The position numbers and the translations under genes were made by a program. Shown piece by piece: positions 35,618 to 44,941 of a DNA stretch of 64,000 nt; positions within the stretch are counted from its first letter, which is position 1, and each line of letters starts with the position of its first letter. The DNA is from Bradyrhizobium sp. 190 (GTDB lineage: Bacteria; Pseudomonadota; Alphaproteobacteria; Rhizobiales; Xanthobacteraceae). Under the pieces are notes generated by a model. The model ran no database searches. It had not been told where the DNA came from and saw only the letters and a program-made list of their open reading frames with translations. Location of the stretch: the NCBI RefSeq assembly GCF_023073415.1, contig NZ_JADPJL010000008.1, positions 496,001 to 560,000 on the forward strand, given 5' to 3'.

Positions 35618-36994
35618 CTATGCGCGCGGCGGTTCGGCATGACTGATCACGCGCTTGATCGACGGAAACGCGCGGCGCAGCGCGCGCTCGATCTCGTCGA
35701 CATTCTCGTGCACCTTGATGACGCTCATCGACGGCGCGGCGCGGCAATGGAAGTTAACGATTTCGCCGGCATCGGTGTCGCGCACCCGCACATTGTGGAT
35801 GTCGTGGATCGCGCCATTGCCGGCAAAGCGCGTCAGCGCGGCCTTGATGGTCTCGACACGCTCGGGCGCGGCGTCGGTGCCATGCGGCAGTTCCGGCTCG
35901 AGCGGCTCGATGTGGGTGTCGACCTCGACGTCCTCGCCGAAATCCTCACGGATGCTCCGCTCCAGCCCGTGGGCGATGTCGTGCGCAGCGTTAAGTTCCA
36001 TATCGCCGTCGACTTCGAGATCGATGCTGACCGTGAGCTTGCCGCCGAGGTCGTGCACGGTGACATGGTGGACGGCGAGGCCGGAATTGCGGGCGATCAC
36101 CATGATGCGCTCGCGCACGCTCTCATTGTCGCGCGCGACCGGCACGGCCGTGAAGGTGAGGTCGGCGTCGCCGAGCGCCTCAGTGACCGCTGCCTGCGCG
36201 GTCTTCTTGATCGCCTCGACGCGATCGATCGGGTAGGTGCGCGGCACCTTCGCGATGGCGTCGATGAAATGCGTCGGCCCGACCATGCGAACCCGCAGGC
36301 GCTCGACGCCGACCACGCCGGGCACCGAGCGGATCGCGGCGATGGCCTTTTCCGACGCGCCCTCCGGCGCCCGATCGAGCAGCGTTTCGATGGTGGAGCG
36401 CCCGAGCCGCAGGCCCAGGATCGATATCATCACGGCAACCGCGATGGCGGCGGCCGAGTCGCCCCAGTCATAGCCGAGCCCGGTCAGCACGAGCCCGATG
36501 ATGACGGCGGTCGAACCAAGCACATCGGAGGCAAAATGCAGCGCATCCGCTGCCAGCGCCTGGCTTCGGGTCGCGCGCGCGGTGCGATGCAGCGCCCGCG
36601 CGCGCCAGAAATTCACCGCGATATCGATCACCAGCACCACGAAGGGAATCGCCGAGAGCGTCGGCGGGGCTGCGCCCTCGCGCAGGCGGCTCCAGGATTC
36701 AACCAGGATGCCGCCGGCCAGCACATAGAGCAGTGCGATGACAAAGAGCGCCGACAGGCTCTCGAACTTGCCGTGGCCGTAATGATGTTCCTCATCGGCC
36801 GGTTGGTCGGACACCCGCACCACCAGCCAGGTGATGACGGTGGCGATCACGTCGACCGAGGAGTGCAGGGCCTCGGAGATCAGCGCGAGAGAGCCGATCG
36901 CAATGCCGACGGCGAATTTCGCTGCAGCCATGCCGGCACTGGCGAAAATCGAAATCGCCGCGACATTGGTCTTGATGGTGGGGATATGACTCAT
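35618..36994 (-). CDS. Cation diffusion facilitator (CDF) efflux protein, extended C-terminus
   Basis: A 458-aa transporter. The N-terminal domain has six spans with the metal-site motifs SLALISEALHSSVDV and ADALHFASDVLGS (DxxxD pattern in spans 2 and 5, here with a His/Asp variation), typical of Zn/Fe/Mn exporters. The C-terminal half has at least two ferredoxin-like cytoplasmic repeats, so it is longer than the usual 300-aa CDF. ATG at 36994 is chosen; the upstream frame extension is proline-rich. The metal is not predictable. Confidence 0.85.
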   Translation of the reverse strand: MSHIPTIKTNVAAISIFASAGMAAAKFAVGIAIGSLALISEALHSSVDVIATVITWLVVRVSDQPADEEHHYGHGKFESLSALFVIALLYVLAGGILVESWSRLREGAAPPTLSAIPFVVLVIDIAVNFWRARALHRTARATRSQALAADALHFASDVLGSTAVIIGLVLTGLGYDWGDSAAAIAVAVMISILGLRLGRSTIETLLDRAPEGASEKAIAAIRSVPGVVGVERLRVRMVGPTHFIDAIAKVPRTYPIDRVEAIKKTAQAAVTEALGDADLTFTAVPVARDNESVRERIMVIARNSGLAVHHVTVHDLGGKLTVSIDLEVDGDMELNAAHDIAHGLERSIREDFGEDVEVDTHIEPLEPELPHGTDAAPERVETIKAALTRFAGNGAIHDIHNVRVRDTDAGEIVNFHCRAAPSMSVIKVHENVDEIERALRRAFPSIKRVISHAEPPRA

Positions 36995-37110
36995 GGGCGG
37001 CGGTTTAGCAGGGCGTTGTGCAAGATTAAAGCCGATGGTCGGAGGCGCAATCGCCACTCACTTGCAGGAGCGGGTTTTTGCGAATTGTTCTAAGTGGAGA
37101 TTCGCCGCGT

Positions 37111-37242
37111 CGTCGTCCCTGCGAAAGCAGGGACCCATAGCCACCGATGCCTGTTGTGGATGAAGCTGTAGCTGTAGCGTGGCGCAACATAGACATTCGT
37201 GGTTATGGGTCCCGGCTCGCGCTTCGCTTGGCCGGGACGACG
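37111..37242. repeat. Dispersed inverted-repeat element
   Basis: Arms CGTCGTCCC (37111-37119) and GGGACGACG (37234-37242) bound a 132-bp stretch with inner complementary blocks (GGGACCCATA and TATGGGTCCC types), so the whole unit can fold on itself. It has the look of the abundant intergenic repeats of Bradyrhizobium. The 1.19-kb gap from 36995 to 38184 contains no gene I can support. Confidence 0.6.
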
Positions 37243-37259
37243 TGGATAGATACGAGCTC

Positions 37260-37745
37260 GCATTCTCGCGGCGCAATGCACCCGAGCTTTGCAAAATCAT
37301 CCGCCCAGAGAAGAGGGCGCAGGGAATGCCGGGTGCTTGCTGCACCCGCGGTCTCGTGTGCAAATAGCGCAAAGAGAACGCACACGAGCATACAGGTACA
37401 GCCGGAGCAGCCCGGCATTCCCTGCGCGATGGTTTTACGGCTTATACCGAGCTCTCCCCGGAGACGAATTCCTCTTGCCTCCGTCGCCGGCGGATTGAAG
37501 GATTGTCGAAACCCGGTTGGGTCGACGCTCCTCCGCCGGCTTGACACCAGCAACGGGTGCCAGGACCACACGGCTTTGCCGTACGCTTCAGCGCCAGTCG
37601 TCTGCACGTTGTGTTCGCTCACGGACCGAAGCCCGCCCTGCGAACACGACCACGCGCCCAACGCTGCCGCGTCCACCGCAACCCGCCCCAACGTTCGTGA
37701 CGATGGCCAACGCCCCTCTACCGGGACGGGATGGCGCGAGTTGTA
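37260..37745. repeat. Segment of a larger dispersed Bradyrhizobium-type repeat
   Basis: About 490 bp of sequence with short inverted blocks (GGGAATGCCGGG near 37322 and CCCGGCATTCCC near 37411) and stop-interrupted or antisense pseudo-ORFs on both strands. I recall near-identical stretches, often annotated as spurious hypothetical proteins, scattered in Bradyrhizobium and Rhodopseudomonas genomes. ORFs here are therefore rejected as genes. The remaining 37746-38184 shows nothing I can interpret. Confidence 0.5.
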
Positions 37746-38184
37746 GGGGTGATTTGGGTCTCGCGCGAAGAAGTATATTTTTGCGGAAAAGACTGGACCG
37801 GGCAAATCACGTTGAAGTCGCTACAGAAAATCGATTTGCCGCGCATCGGCCATTTTGCCCGACGGGCAGAACAAGAGGCCGTAACGTCGGTCGTTGGCAC
37901 CAGCTCGACGACCGCCAATGGGTTGCGCGTATGCGCGAGCTATGTCGTCTGACGGTCAGTTCATGTCCGCTTTCGGAGGGCAACATCACAAACTCAAGCC
38001 CTCATGTCTGCAAGTGCTCCCGAAACGGAAGTCGCCGGCCGAGCAGTTGTGCCGCGGATCTGATATGCTGCGCCAGCGAGTGCTGGCCCATACTCTCATT
38101 CAGATACGCGTTAGGGCATCTTGATGTGTTGCATGCGCAGCAATTGAACCAGACGATTATCGTTCGCTTATCGCGGGAGCGATC

Positions 38185-39678
38185 ATGAACAAGGGTCTTT
38201 TGGTGGCGATTCTTGTGGCTCTCACCGGTACGGCGGCGGCTGCGCAGGCTCCCACCAGAGACGCGCTCATCGCCCGCGCGAAATCATTCGAACTCGATAC
38301 GCCCTATGTGCCGCCGCCAGGCGACCCCTTGACGCATCATGCCGCCGGATATGCGAAGGTCATGTGCTCAGCGGTATTCATGACCGGCCTTGCACCCGAT
38401 TTCGCGGCCAAAAATGTTGGGTTTTTCACGGCGCCCTACGGACAGCGCGCGAAGCTCGGCAAGCCGGTCATCGATCGCGCCAACAAGGCGGTCCACGTCA
38501 CGCTTCCTAACGGCGTGACCCGGACGGCCAAACATCTCGGGAGCCAGGGTTGCGTCACGTTCCCGATCGGCAAGAGCGCCATGAATTTCAAGCCGGTCGC
38601 CGTCAAGAGCCGATTGCCCGATCCCGCGACCCAACCGTGGCCGATGGGCGACATGCTGCCGCAGGATCCGTTGCCGGCAGAAATCGACGCCGAGAAACTC
38701 AAGGCTGCCGTGAATGCCGCGCTCCAGCCGGCCGAAGCATTGACCGCGGCGTTCGTTGTGACGTGGAGAGGCCGTCTCATTGCCGAGCGCTACGCGGAAG
38801 GTGTTACGGCGCAAACACCGCTCGAAAGCTGGTCCATGGGCAAGAGCATTACGGCAACGCTCTTTGGCATTCTGGTCAAAGACGGCGTCTATAACCTGGA
38901 CCAGCCGGCACCGATCCCTGAATGGCAAACGCCCGGCGACCCGCGCGCCAAAATACGCATTGCAGATCTCCTTCACATGTCGAGCGGGCTCCGGATCAGG
39001 GCGCCCCAAGACCCGGATCATGATCCAACGGGGCCTTACCCGGATCACGTCTATCTTTATACCGGCGGCATCGATTCCGTTCACTACGCGGCAACACGGC
39101 CATTGCAATGGCCTCCCAACACGGTCGGACGCTATCGCAACACCGATCCGGTTCTGATCAACTATCTGATCCGGCTCGGTGTCGAAAAAAGCGGCGGCGA
39201 ATATCTCTCATTTCCTCAGAGGGTGCTGTTCGACAAGCTCGGCATCCGTACCATGGTGATCGAAACTGATCCGTTCGGAAATTTTCTAGGACAAGGTTAT
39301 GAGGTGGGCTCCGGGCGCGATTGGGCGCGGCTTGGCAATCTCTATCTTCAGGGGGGCGTTTGGAACGGTGAGCGCATTCTCCCAGAGGGCTACACCACAT
39401 TCGTCAGCACGCTTGCGCCCGCCTGGGCCGCGGACAATCGGCCGATCTATGGCGCTTTTTTCTGGCTCAACGGCGACGGGCAATATCCAGTCCCGCGCGA
39501 TGCCTATTACATGGCAGGCGCTGGCGGGCAGACCACGCTGATCATTCCCTCGCACGATCTCGTCGTCGTACGTCTCGGGCACTCTCGGGGCGAATCTTAC
39601 CCCGCTTCAGGCTTCAGCAAGGCGCTCTCGCTGTTGATCGAGGCGGTGCCAAAAGCACAAAAGCCCCGGGCCCAATAG
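38185..39678 (+). CDS. Exported serine hydrolase of the beta-lactamase/class C family
   Basis: A 497-aa protein with a signal peptide (residues 1-20). The active-site motif SxxK is SMGKS (about residue 218); the tyrosine motif is YRN (about 318) and the HxG/KTG position reads GAGGQTT (about 448). The N-terminal about 140 residues are an extra domain with CSAVFMTGL. Such proteins act as esterases, peptidases or amidohydrolases on periplasmic substrates rather than as true beta-lactamases. Substrate unknown; start ATG at 38185. Confidence 0.83.
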   Translation: MNKGLLVAILVALTGTAAAAQAPTRDALIARAKSFELDTPYVPPPGDPLTHHAAGYAKVMCSAVFMTGLAPDFAAKNVGFFTAPYGQRAKLGKPVIDRANKAVHVTLPNGVTRTAKHLGSQGCVTFPIGKSAMNFKPVAVKSRLPDPATQPWPMGDMLPQDPLPAEIDAEKLKAAVNAALQPAEALTAAFVVTWRGRLIAERYAEGVTAQTPLESWSMGKSITATLFGILVKDGVYNLDQPAPIPEWQTPGDPRAKIRIADLLHMSSGLRIRAPQDPDHDPTGPYPDHVYLYTGGIDSVHYAATRPLQWPPNTVGRYRNTDPVLINYLIRLGVEKSGGEYLSFPQRVLFDKLGIRTMVIETDPFGNFLGQGYEVGSGRDWARLGNLYLQGGVWNGERILPEGYTTFVSTLAPAWAADNRPIYGAFFWLNGDGQYPVPRDAYYMAGAGGQTTLIIPSHDLVVVRLGHSRGESYPASGFSKALSLLIEAVPKAQKPRAQ

Positions 39679-39947
39679 TTTGACGCAGTCGTCGCTCGAC
39701 GACGGCGGTGATCGCTACGCCAGCGTGGCGACACAGAATTTGGCATGGCTGCGGGCATCCAAGTGTGGGGCAGCGCCCTTTGGCCGCCTTATTTTGGGAT
39801 TGTGATTTCAAGAAGCGTAATAAGTAAAAAAATCGGTCGTGGGAGGCGCCAATGATTAGGGCGAAAAGTTCCATTTGGGCATCCCTCGCTTCTGCCCCTC
39901 GACTGGCTGCGCATTTACGGGACTGTCCTTCGCCCGAGACATAGAAG

Positions 39948-40451
39948 ATGACCGCGATAGCGACATCGGGTGCTGGTGGCGTTCGTCTTGATCGCGGCGA
40001 CCGGATTGCGTTGTCCGGCAGATCGGGATTGTTCGGACTGGTTGCTGTTGGACTTTGGCTGATGCCCGCCTTCGCTGCGGCAGGTGACGCGCTGCAAGTG
40101 ACAAACGCCCGGGTGCCGGCGTCCGATCAGATCGGTATCGATCTCCCGCTTGTGATGACCATCAGGAACGATGCGGCCGAAGCCGACGCCCTGTTGCGCG
40201 TCCGCTGTCCGTTCGCGAATTTCGCTGTAAAGCATACGGTCGATCGCGGCGAAGGCGCGCCCGCCATGCGCGAGATCAAGTCCATCCCGATCCCGGAGAG
40301 CAAGACGATCGAATTCAAGCACGACGGATATCACGTGATGCTGCTGCAGACGCGGCAGAAGCTTGTCGACGGCGAGACGTTTACATGCGCCGTCGTCTTC
40401 CAGAAAGCCGGAACCAAGGAAACGGAGGTGCAGGTTTCACGAACGCCCTGA
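39948..40451 (+). CDS. PCu(A)C-like periplasmic copper chaperone
   Basis: A 167-aa exported protein; a hydrophobic segment near residues 27-45 serves as signal after an extended basic N-terminus. The mature domain (ITNARVPAS-type strand, MREIKSIPIPE, FKHDGYHVMLL with the conserved HxM copper-ligand pattern) matches the PCu(A)C/DR1885 family, which carries Cu(I) to cytochrome oxidase CuA sites. One of the usual His/Met ligands is replaced by the CPFANFAVKH segment, so copper binding is likely but not certain. It lies 110 bp before the PQQ dehydrogenase gene. Confidence 0.65.
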   Translation: MTAIATSGAGGVRLDRGDRIALSGRSGLFGLVAVGLWLMPAFAAAGDALQVTNARVPASDQIGIDLPLVMTIRNDAAEADALLRVRCPFANFAVKHTVDRGEGAPAMREIKSIPIPESKTIEFKHDGYHVMLLQTRQKLVDGETFTCAVVFQKAGTKETEVQVSRTP

Positions 40452-40559
40452 TCGCGACAGCGGACCGGAGAGTCCGCTGAACAAGAGGCTTGTCAGCTGA
40501 ACGCCCGGATGTGCCGGACGCTCGATCCAGCATGAACCGCCAAAGGGAGGTTACTACTC

Positions 40560-42347
40560 ATGAAGAGACTCTCAGGCCACTCAAGCACCTTCACGCGGGC
40601 GCGTCTGCTCGCCGTTGCAGTGGCTGCCGGAGGCATAATGGCTGCATTGCCAGTCTCCGCTGCAGACCAGGTCAATCAGGAACGGCTGCTCAACGTCGAA
40701 AAGGAGCCGGGCAACTGGCTTCATCATCATCAGAACTACGCGGCTCACCGGTTCTCCAGTCTGAAGGAGATCAACCGCGATAACGTGAAGAACCTGAAGG
40801 TCGCCTGGACGATGCACCTCGGTGGCATCGAAAGCGGCGGCATCTGGAGCCATGGCGGGCTGGAAGGCACTCCGATTGCCGAGAACGGCTTTCTCTACGT
40901 CACCGATGGATGGGGCTCGGTCTACAAGATCGATGCGCATGGCGGCCGCGGTGTGCTGGTCTGGAAGATGGATCCCAAGACGGACCGCGACTGGGCTGGT
41001 GCTGTGGCGTGCTGCGGCGTCGACAACCGCGGCGTAGCGCTGTGGGGTGATCAGGTCATTTCCCATACGCTCGATGGCCGGCTGATCGCGACCAACAAGG
41101 AAACCGGCCAGGTCGCCTGGCAGCGTACCGTTGCCGATCCGGACAAGGGCGAGACGATCACCGGTGCGCCGCTGATCGTGAAGAACATGGCAATCACGGG
41201 CGTTGCCGGCGCGGAGTACGGCATCCGTGGCTGGCTCGCCGCCACCGACCTCGCGACCCAGAAGGAGGTCTGGCGCACCTACACAATCCCGGGCAAGGGC
41301 GAGCCCGGCAGCGAAACCTGGAAAGATAGCAACAACGCGGCTGCCGCCGGCGGCGGTTCAACCTGGGTAACCGGCACCTACGATCCCGCGACCGACACCA
41401 TCATCTGGGGTATCGGTAACCCCGGGCCGGACTGGGATAATGAATACCGGCCAGGCGACAACCTTTACACCGACAGCTCGCTGGCCCTTGACGCCACGAC
41501 CGGCAAGATCAAGTGGCACTATCAGCACACGCCGAATGACCCTTACGACTATGACAGCGTGGCGGAAAACGTGCTGGTCGATGTTCCCGGACCCAGTGGT
41601 CCGCGGAAGCTCGCGCTCGAGGCGGATCGCAACGGCTTCGCCTATGCGATCGATCGCACCACCGGCAAGTTCGTCTGGGGCCTGCCGTTCGTCAAGAAAG
41701 TCACATGGACCAAAGGGCTCGACCCGGAGAGCGGCAAGCCGATCGAGTATGACCCGAACAAGTCCGTGCAGACCTACATCGCGTCGGTGACGCCAAGCCG
41801 CACCAACATGGAAACCGATATCTGCCCCGGCAACATGGGCGGCAAGAACTGGCCACCGACGGCCTACAATCCGGATCTGAAGCTCTGGTACATCCCGGTG
41901 ATCGAGAGCTGCAATCGCATCAAGGTTGAGGTGATGACGCCCGACAAACTGAAGCCGCGGGAGTTCTGGACCGGTGGCGGCCCGAGCCAGCCGTTCAGGA
42001 TCACCGGCAGCGTGACGGCGATCGACGTGACCACCGGCAAGATCGCCCAAAAATTGGAAACGCCGTTTCCCAATCTGGGCGGCATGCTTGCGACCCCCGA
42101 CCTCGTCTTCACCGGTCAGCCATCCGGCGAAGTGCATGCGCTTGACGCCAAGTCGTTGCAGAAGCTCTGGGAGTTCAACACGGGCGGCGGCGTCAACGCA
42201 CCGCCGATGACCTTTACGGTCGATGGCAAGCAGTACATCGCCATTCTGGTCGGCCTGGGCGGCGCCTGGGATAAGTGGTTCATCGATTCGACGCCCGAAC
42301 TGAAGAAGATACAGCCGGGATCGATGCTCTACGTATTCGCACTCTGA
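40560..42347 (+). CDS. PQQ-dependent alcohol dehydrogenase, predicted lanthanide-dependent
   Basis: A 595-aa periplasmic quinoprotein with a signal peptide (to about residue 34). It has the eight-bladed propeller W-motif repeats, the vicinal Cys151-Cys152 (ACCGV) that contacts PQQ, and active-site Asp330 followed by Asp332 (PYDYDSV). An Asp two positions after the catalytic Asp is the known marker of lanthanide-using members (XoxF, ExaF); Ca enzymes carry Ala/Ser/Thr there. The overall sequence (RPGDNLYT, TPNDPYDYD) is closer to ethanol-type ExaA/ExaF than to XoxF. Its electron acceptor is probably the cytochrome c gene downstream. Confidence 0.88.
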   Translation: MKRLSGHSSTFTRARLLAVAVAAGGIMAALPVSAADQVNQERLLNVEKEPGNWLHHHQNYAAHRFSSLKEINRDNVKNLKVAWTMHLGGIESGGIWSHGGLEGTPIAENGFLYVTDGWGSVYKIDAHGGRGVLVWKMDPKTDRDWAGAVACCGVDNRGVALWGDQVISHTLDGRLIATNKETGQVAWQRTVADPDKGETITGAPLIVKNMAITGVAGAEYGIRGWLAATDLATQKEVWRTYTIPGKGEPGSETWKDSNNAAAAGGGSTWVTGTYDPATDTIIWGIGNPGPDWDNEYRPGDNLYTDSSLALDATTGKIKWHYQHTPNDPYDYDSVAENVLVDVPGPSGPRKLALEADRNGFAYAIDRTTGKFVWGLPFVKKVTWTKGLDPESGKPIEYDPNKSVQTYIASVTPSRTNMETDICPGNMGGKNWPPTAYNPDLKLWYIPVIESCNRIKVEVMTPDKLKPREFWTGGGPSQPFRITGSVTAIDVTTGKIAQKLETPFPNLGGMLATPDLVFTGQPSGEVHALDAKSLQKLWEFNTGGGVNAPPMTFTVDGKQYIAILVGLGGAWDKWFIDSTPELKKIQPGSMLYVFAL

Positions 42348-42360
42348 CATCCAAAAAAAC

Positions 42361-42387
42361 GGAGGGGCCGCCAACCGCGGACCCTCC
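42361..42387 (+). promoter_or_regulatory. Intercistronic hairpin between the dehydrogenase and its cytochrome
   Basis: GGAGGG-g-CCGC pairs with GCGG-a-CCCTCC around a 5-nt loop, preceded by an A-run. No T-run follows, so it is more likely a mRNA-stabilising or partial-attenuation hairpin that sets the dehydrogenase:cytochrome ratio than a full terminator. This role is inferred. Confidence 0.45.
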
Positions 42388-42409
42388 CGCTTCTTCGACG
42401 AAAGATGCA

Positions 42410-42982
42410 ATGATGATCTTCAACAGATTCCCGGCGGCGGCGAGCATGCTGCTCGTGAGCGCCGTCGCCCTTAGTTTTTCGATGCCGGCCGCTGCTTACG
42501 GTCAGTCGGCGCAAGCGCCGGCTTCGGATCCGACCAATGCCGGCAAGGCAGTGTTCAACAAGGCCAATTGCATGGGCTGCCACAAATGGCACGGCAATGG
42601 CGGCGGCGGCTACGGCGGCGATGCGCTGTCGCTGCGCAAGACCGAGCTGACGCGGGATCAGATCATTGAAGCCGTCGGCTGCGGCCGGCCGGGCACGGGG
42701 ATGCCGTTCTTCATGCGCGGCGCATACGATGAAGTGAAATGCTTCGATATGAATCGGCAGGATGCCGGAGCACAGATGCCGCCCGAGGGCGGAACGTTTC
42801 TGCGGTCGAAGGATATCGAAGCCGTCGCCGACTATGTGATCGCCCACATCAAGGGAGCCGGCGAGCCCACTTACACGGAATGCGTCGCCTTCTTCTCGAG
42901 CACGTCGCGGGTATGCGACGTCTACAAGACGCCGGCGCAGAAGCCGGATGATGCGACCGCCAGCATGGGAAAGGGCCAGTGA
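42410..42982 (+). CDS. Periplasmic c-type cytochrome partner of the alcohol dehydrogenase
   Basis: A 190-aa exported protein (signal about residues 1-30) with one heme c site, CMGCHKW, and a probable distal Met in TGMPFFMRG. It has a C-terminal extension with two more Cys (YTECVAFF, SRVCDVY), which could form a disulfide. Adjacent position and secretion suggest it takes electrons from PQQH2 of the upstream enzyme. Confidence 0.85.
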   Translation: MMIFNRFPAAASMLLVSAVALSFSMPAAAYGQSAQAPASDPTNAGKAVFNKANCMGCHKWHGNGGGGYGGDALSLRKTELTRDQIIEAVGCGRPGTGMPFFMRGAYDEVKCFDMNRQDAGAQMPPEGGTFLRSKDIEAVADYVIAHIKGAGEPTYTECVAFFSSTSRVCDVYKTPAQKPDDATASMGKGQ

Positions 42983-43623
42983 TGCGCAGACCGAAACTGC
43001 CAAAAGTTCTCGCTGCGGGTCTGCTTGCCTGGACCGCGCTTGCAAGCTCCCCGGCACGAGCGGAAGAATTCAGCGGCAACGATCTGCGCGACATTCGCCT
43101 CGGCATGGCTGCGGGCGAGCTGTCGGAGTCCGGTTACGTCGACTTCTACTGCGCGATCGATCCGAAGCACACATTGGCCGGCTGGAAGAACTGGCGTGAC
43201 TGTCCTGCAAGCGCGAGCGGGGCACGGGCAATCCGATTTGGTTATGATCCCTCGACCAGCCGGGACGGCACCATGGTGGCGGGTCATCCGGCGATCCTGA
43301 CCTTGCTGATCGACGATACCGGGCACGTTGCCGGTTTGCAGATCGAGACCGATCCGAAGGCGCGTCTCTATCTCCGGAAGAAGGCGTTTCTCCTCGGGTT
43401 ACAGGCCAAATCGCGCTACGGCCCGGACGGCTGGGCATGCACCGAGGGCCAGCCGGGTGCAGGAGACCAGCCCGTGGGAGGCATCCACCTCAAGGAGCGC
43501 TGCACCAAGACGATCAGTGGCCGTTCGCTCGTTGTCGAACGTAACCTGTTCCGCCGGCCCGATCAGGACATCAAGAATTTTGTCGACGAAACTCGAATCA
43601 GCATCCTGCGAGCCAAGGATTAG
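42982..43623 (+). CDS. Exported hypothetical protein of the alcohol dehydrogenase cluster
   Basis: A 213-aa secreted protein (signal peptide LPKVLAAGLLAWTALASSPARAEE). The mature domain has Cys residues in FYCAIDP, RDCPAS, WACTEG and ERCTKT, likely two disulfides. ATG at 42982 overlaps the preceding stop (TGATG), so it is co-translated with the cytochrome. No family recognised; a role in the periplasmic alcohol-oxidation chain is only inferred from position. Confidence 0.6.
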   Translation: MRRPKLPKVLAAGLLAWTALASSPARAEEFSGNDLRDIRLGMAAGELSESGYVDFYCAIDPKHTLAGWKNWRDCPASASGARAIRFGYDPSTSRDGTMVAGHPAILTLLIDDTGHVAGLQIETDPKARLYLRKKAFLLGLQAKSRYGPDGWACTEGQPGAGDQPVGGIHLKERCTKTISGRSLVVERNLFRRPDQDIKNFVDETRISILRAKD

Positions 43624-43733
43624 CAGCTCTCAATGATGCGGGTGCGGTGCGCCGATCCTCACGGCTGCCGATATCAGGGTTGAGTAACGGCCGTTCGACC
43701 TTGCATAATCCCCACTCAGGCGGAGGAACAGCG

Positions 43734-44732
43734 ATGGAAACGCGGGTCTTTGGGCGCACGGGAATGCGGCTCTCGGTGCTGGGCTTCGGCTGCGGCGCGG
43801 TGGGCGGATTGATGGTGCGCGGCGATGCTGCCGACCAGGAGCGGACCATCGCACGCGCGATTGCCGCAGGCGTCAACTACTTCGACACCGCGGTGCTGTA
43901 CGGCGATGGCGAATCGGAAAAGAACCTTGGCCGCGTTTTGCAAAAGCTGAAACCGACGAATGTCGTCGTCGGCACCAAGGTCCGCGTGCCGGCCAGCGAG
44001 ATCGGCCGCATTGATGATGCCGTCAGGACATCGCTCGAAGGCAGTCTGGCGCGGCTGCGTCTTGACCGGGTCGACATCCTTCATCTGCACAATCCGATTA
44101 CCGGGAACGGCGGCGGATCGGCGCTGAGCGTCCGGCAGGTGCTCGACGAAGTGGTGCCGGCGTTCGAGCGCCTGCGTCGGCAGGGGAAGATTCGTTTCCT
44201 CGGGATGACGGCACTCGGCGACACGGCGGCGCTGCATCAGGTGATCGATGCGCGCGTGTTCGACAGCGCGCAGGTGGTCTACAACATGCTCAATCCGTCT
44301 GCGGCCTGCGAATTGCCGGCAAGCTATCCGGCGCAGGATTATGGACGATTGTTCGAACACACCCAGGCCGCGGGCGTTGGCGTCGTGGGCATCCGCGTGC
44401 TGGCCGGCGGCGCGCTGTCGGGCTCAGCCGAGCGTCACCCGATCGCGGGTCCGGCGCCCGAGCCGATTGGGTCGGCGATGAGTTACGACGCCGATATCGA
44501 TCGCGCACGCCGCCTGATGCCGCTGGTAGAGGAGGGGTTCGCCGCCAGCCTGACCGAAGCCGCCACGCGGTTTGCACTGTCTCACCCGGCGATGGGCACG
44601 ATCCTGGTCGGCATGGCGACGCCGCAACAATTCGAGGACGCACTCGCTGCTGCCGAAAAGGACCCGCTGCCGCAAGCTGCGCTCGACCGGCTCTCGGCGC
44701 TGCGGCAGGGATTTTCTGGCGAAGCTCGATGA
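43734..44732 (+). CDS. Aldo/keto reductase
   Basis: A 332-aa NAD(P)H-dependent oxidoreductase with the (beta/alpha)8 fold. The catalytic Asp/Tyr pair is visible in NYFDTAVLYGDGESEKNLG, with Lys in VVVGTKVR and His in ILHLHNP. The ATG at 43734 follows CGGAGGA. It may handle aldehydes made nearby, but the gene is 110 bp from the preceding cluster, so this is only a suggestion. Confidence 0.85.
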   Translation: METRVFGRTGMRLSVLGFGCGAVGGLMVRGDAADQERTIARAIAAGVNYFDTAVLYGDGESEKNLGRVLQKLKPTNVVVGTKVRVPASEIGRIDDAVRTSLEGSLARLRLDRVDILHLHNPITGNGGGSALSVRQVLDEVVPAFERLRRQGKIRFLGMTALGDTAALHQVIDARVFDSAQVVYNMLNPSAACELPASYPAQDYGRLFEHTQAAGVGVVGIRVLAGGALSGSAERHPIAGPAPEPIGSAMSYDADIDRARRLMPLVEEGFAASLTEAATRFALSHPAMGTILVGMATPQQFEDALAAAEKDPLPQAALDRLSALRQGFSGEAR

Positions 44733-44837
44733 TCGCGCGAGTTGCCGCACTGTCCCGGGATTTCGCTTCGCTCATCCGGGCTACTTGCTGAGCTTCTGAC
44801 CGACGGTCCACAGGGAGGCCAACAGGTTGGCCCCCTC

Positions 44838-44919
44838 CGTCATTGCGAGGAGCGTAGCGACGAAGCAATCCATGCCACGGCGCGGATAATGTGCATGCTT
44901 CGCTTCCCTCGCAATGACG
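44838..44919. repeat. Dispersed repeat with 13-bp perfect inverted arms
   Basis: CGTCATTGCGAGG (44838-44850) and CCTCGCAATGACG (44907-44919) enclose 56 bp including GAGCGTAGCGACGAAGCAATCC, a sequence seen very often in Bradyrhizobium intergenic repeats. It lies between two convergent genes and may act as a bidirectional terminator. Confidence 0.7.
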
Positions 44920-44941
44920 ATCTGAATCGCAGAGCGCCCGG

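Noticed and set aside
37147..37805. Several ORFs in the repeat region (for example 199 and 200 aa on opposite strands)
   Set aside because: They overlap each other in a repeat, lack ribosome sites and show no domain; they resemble spurious annotations in Bradyrhizobium repeats.
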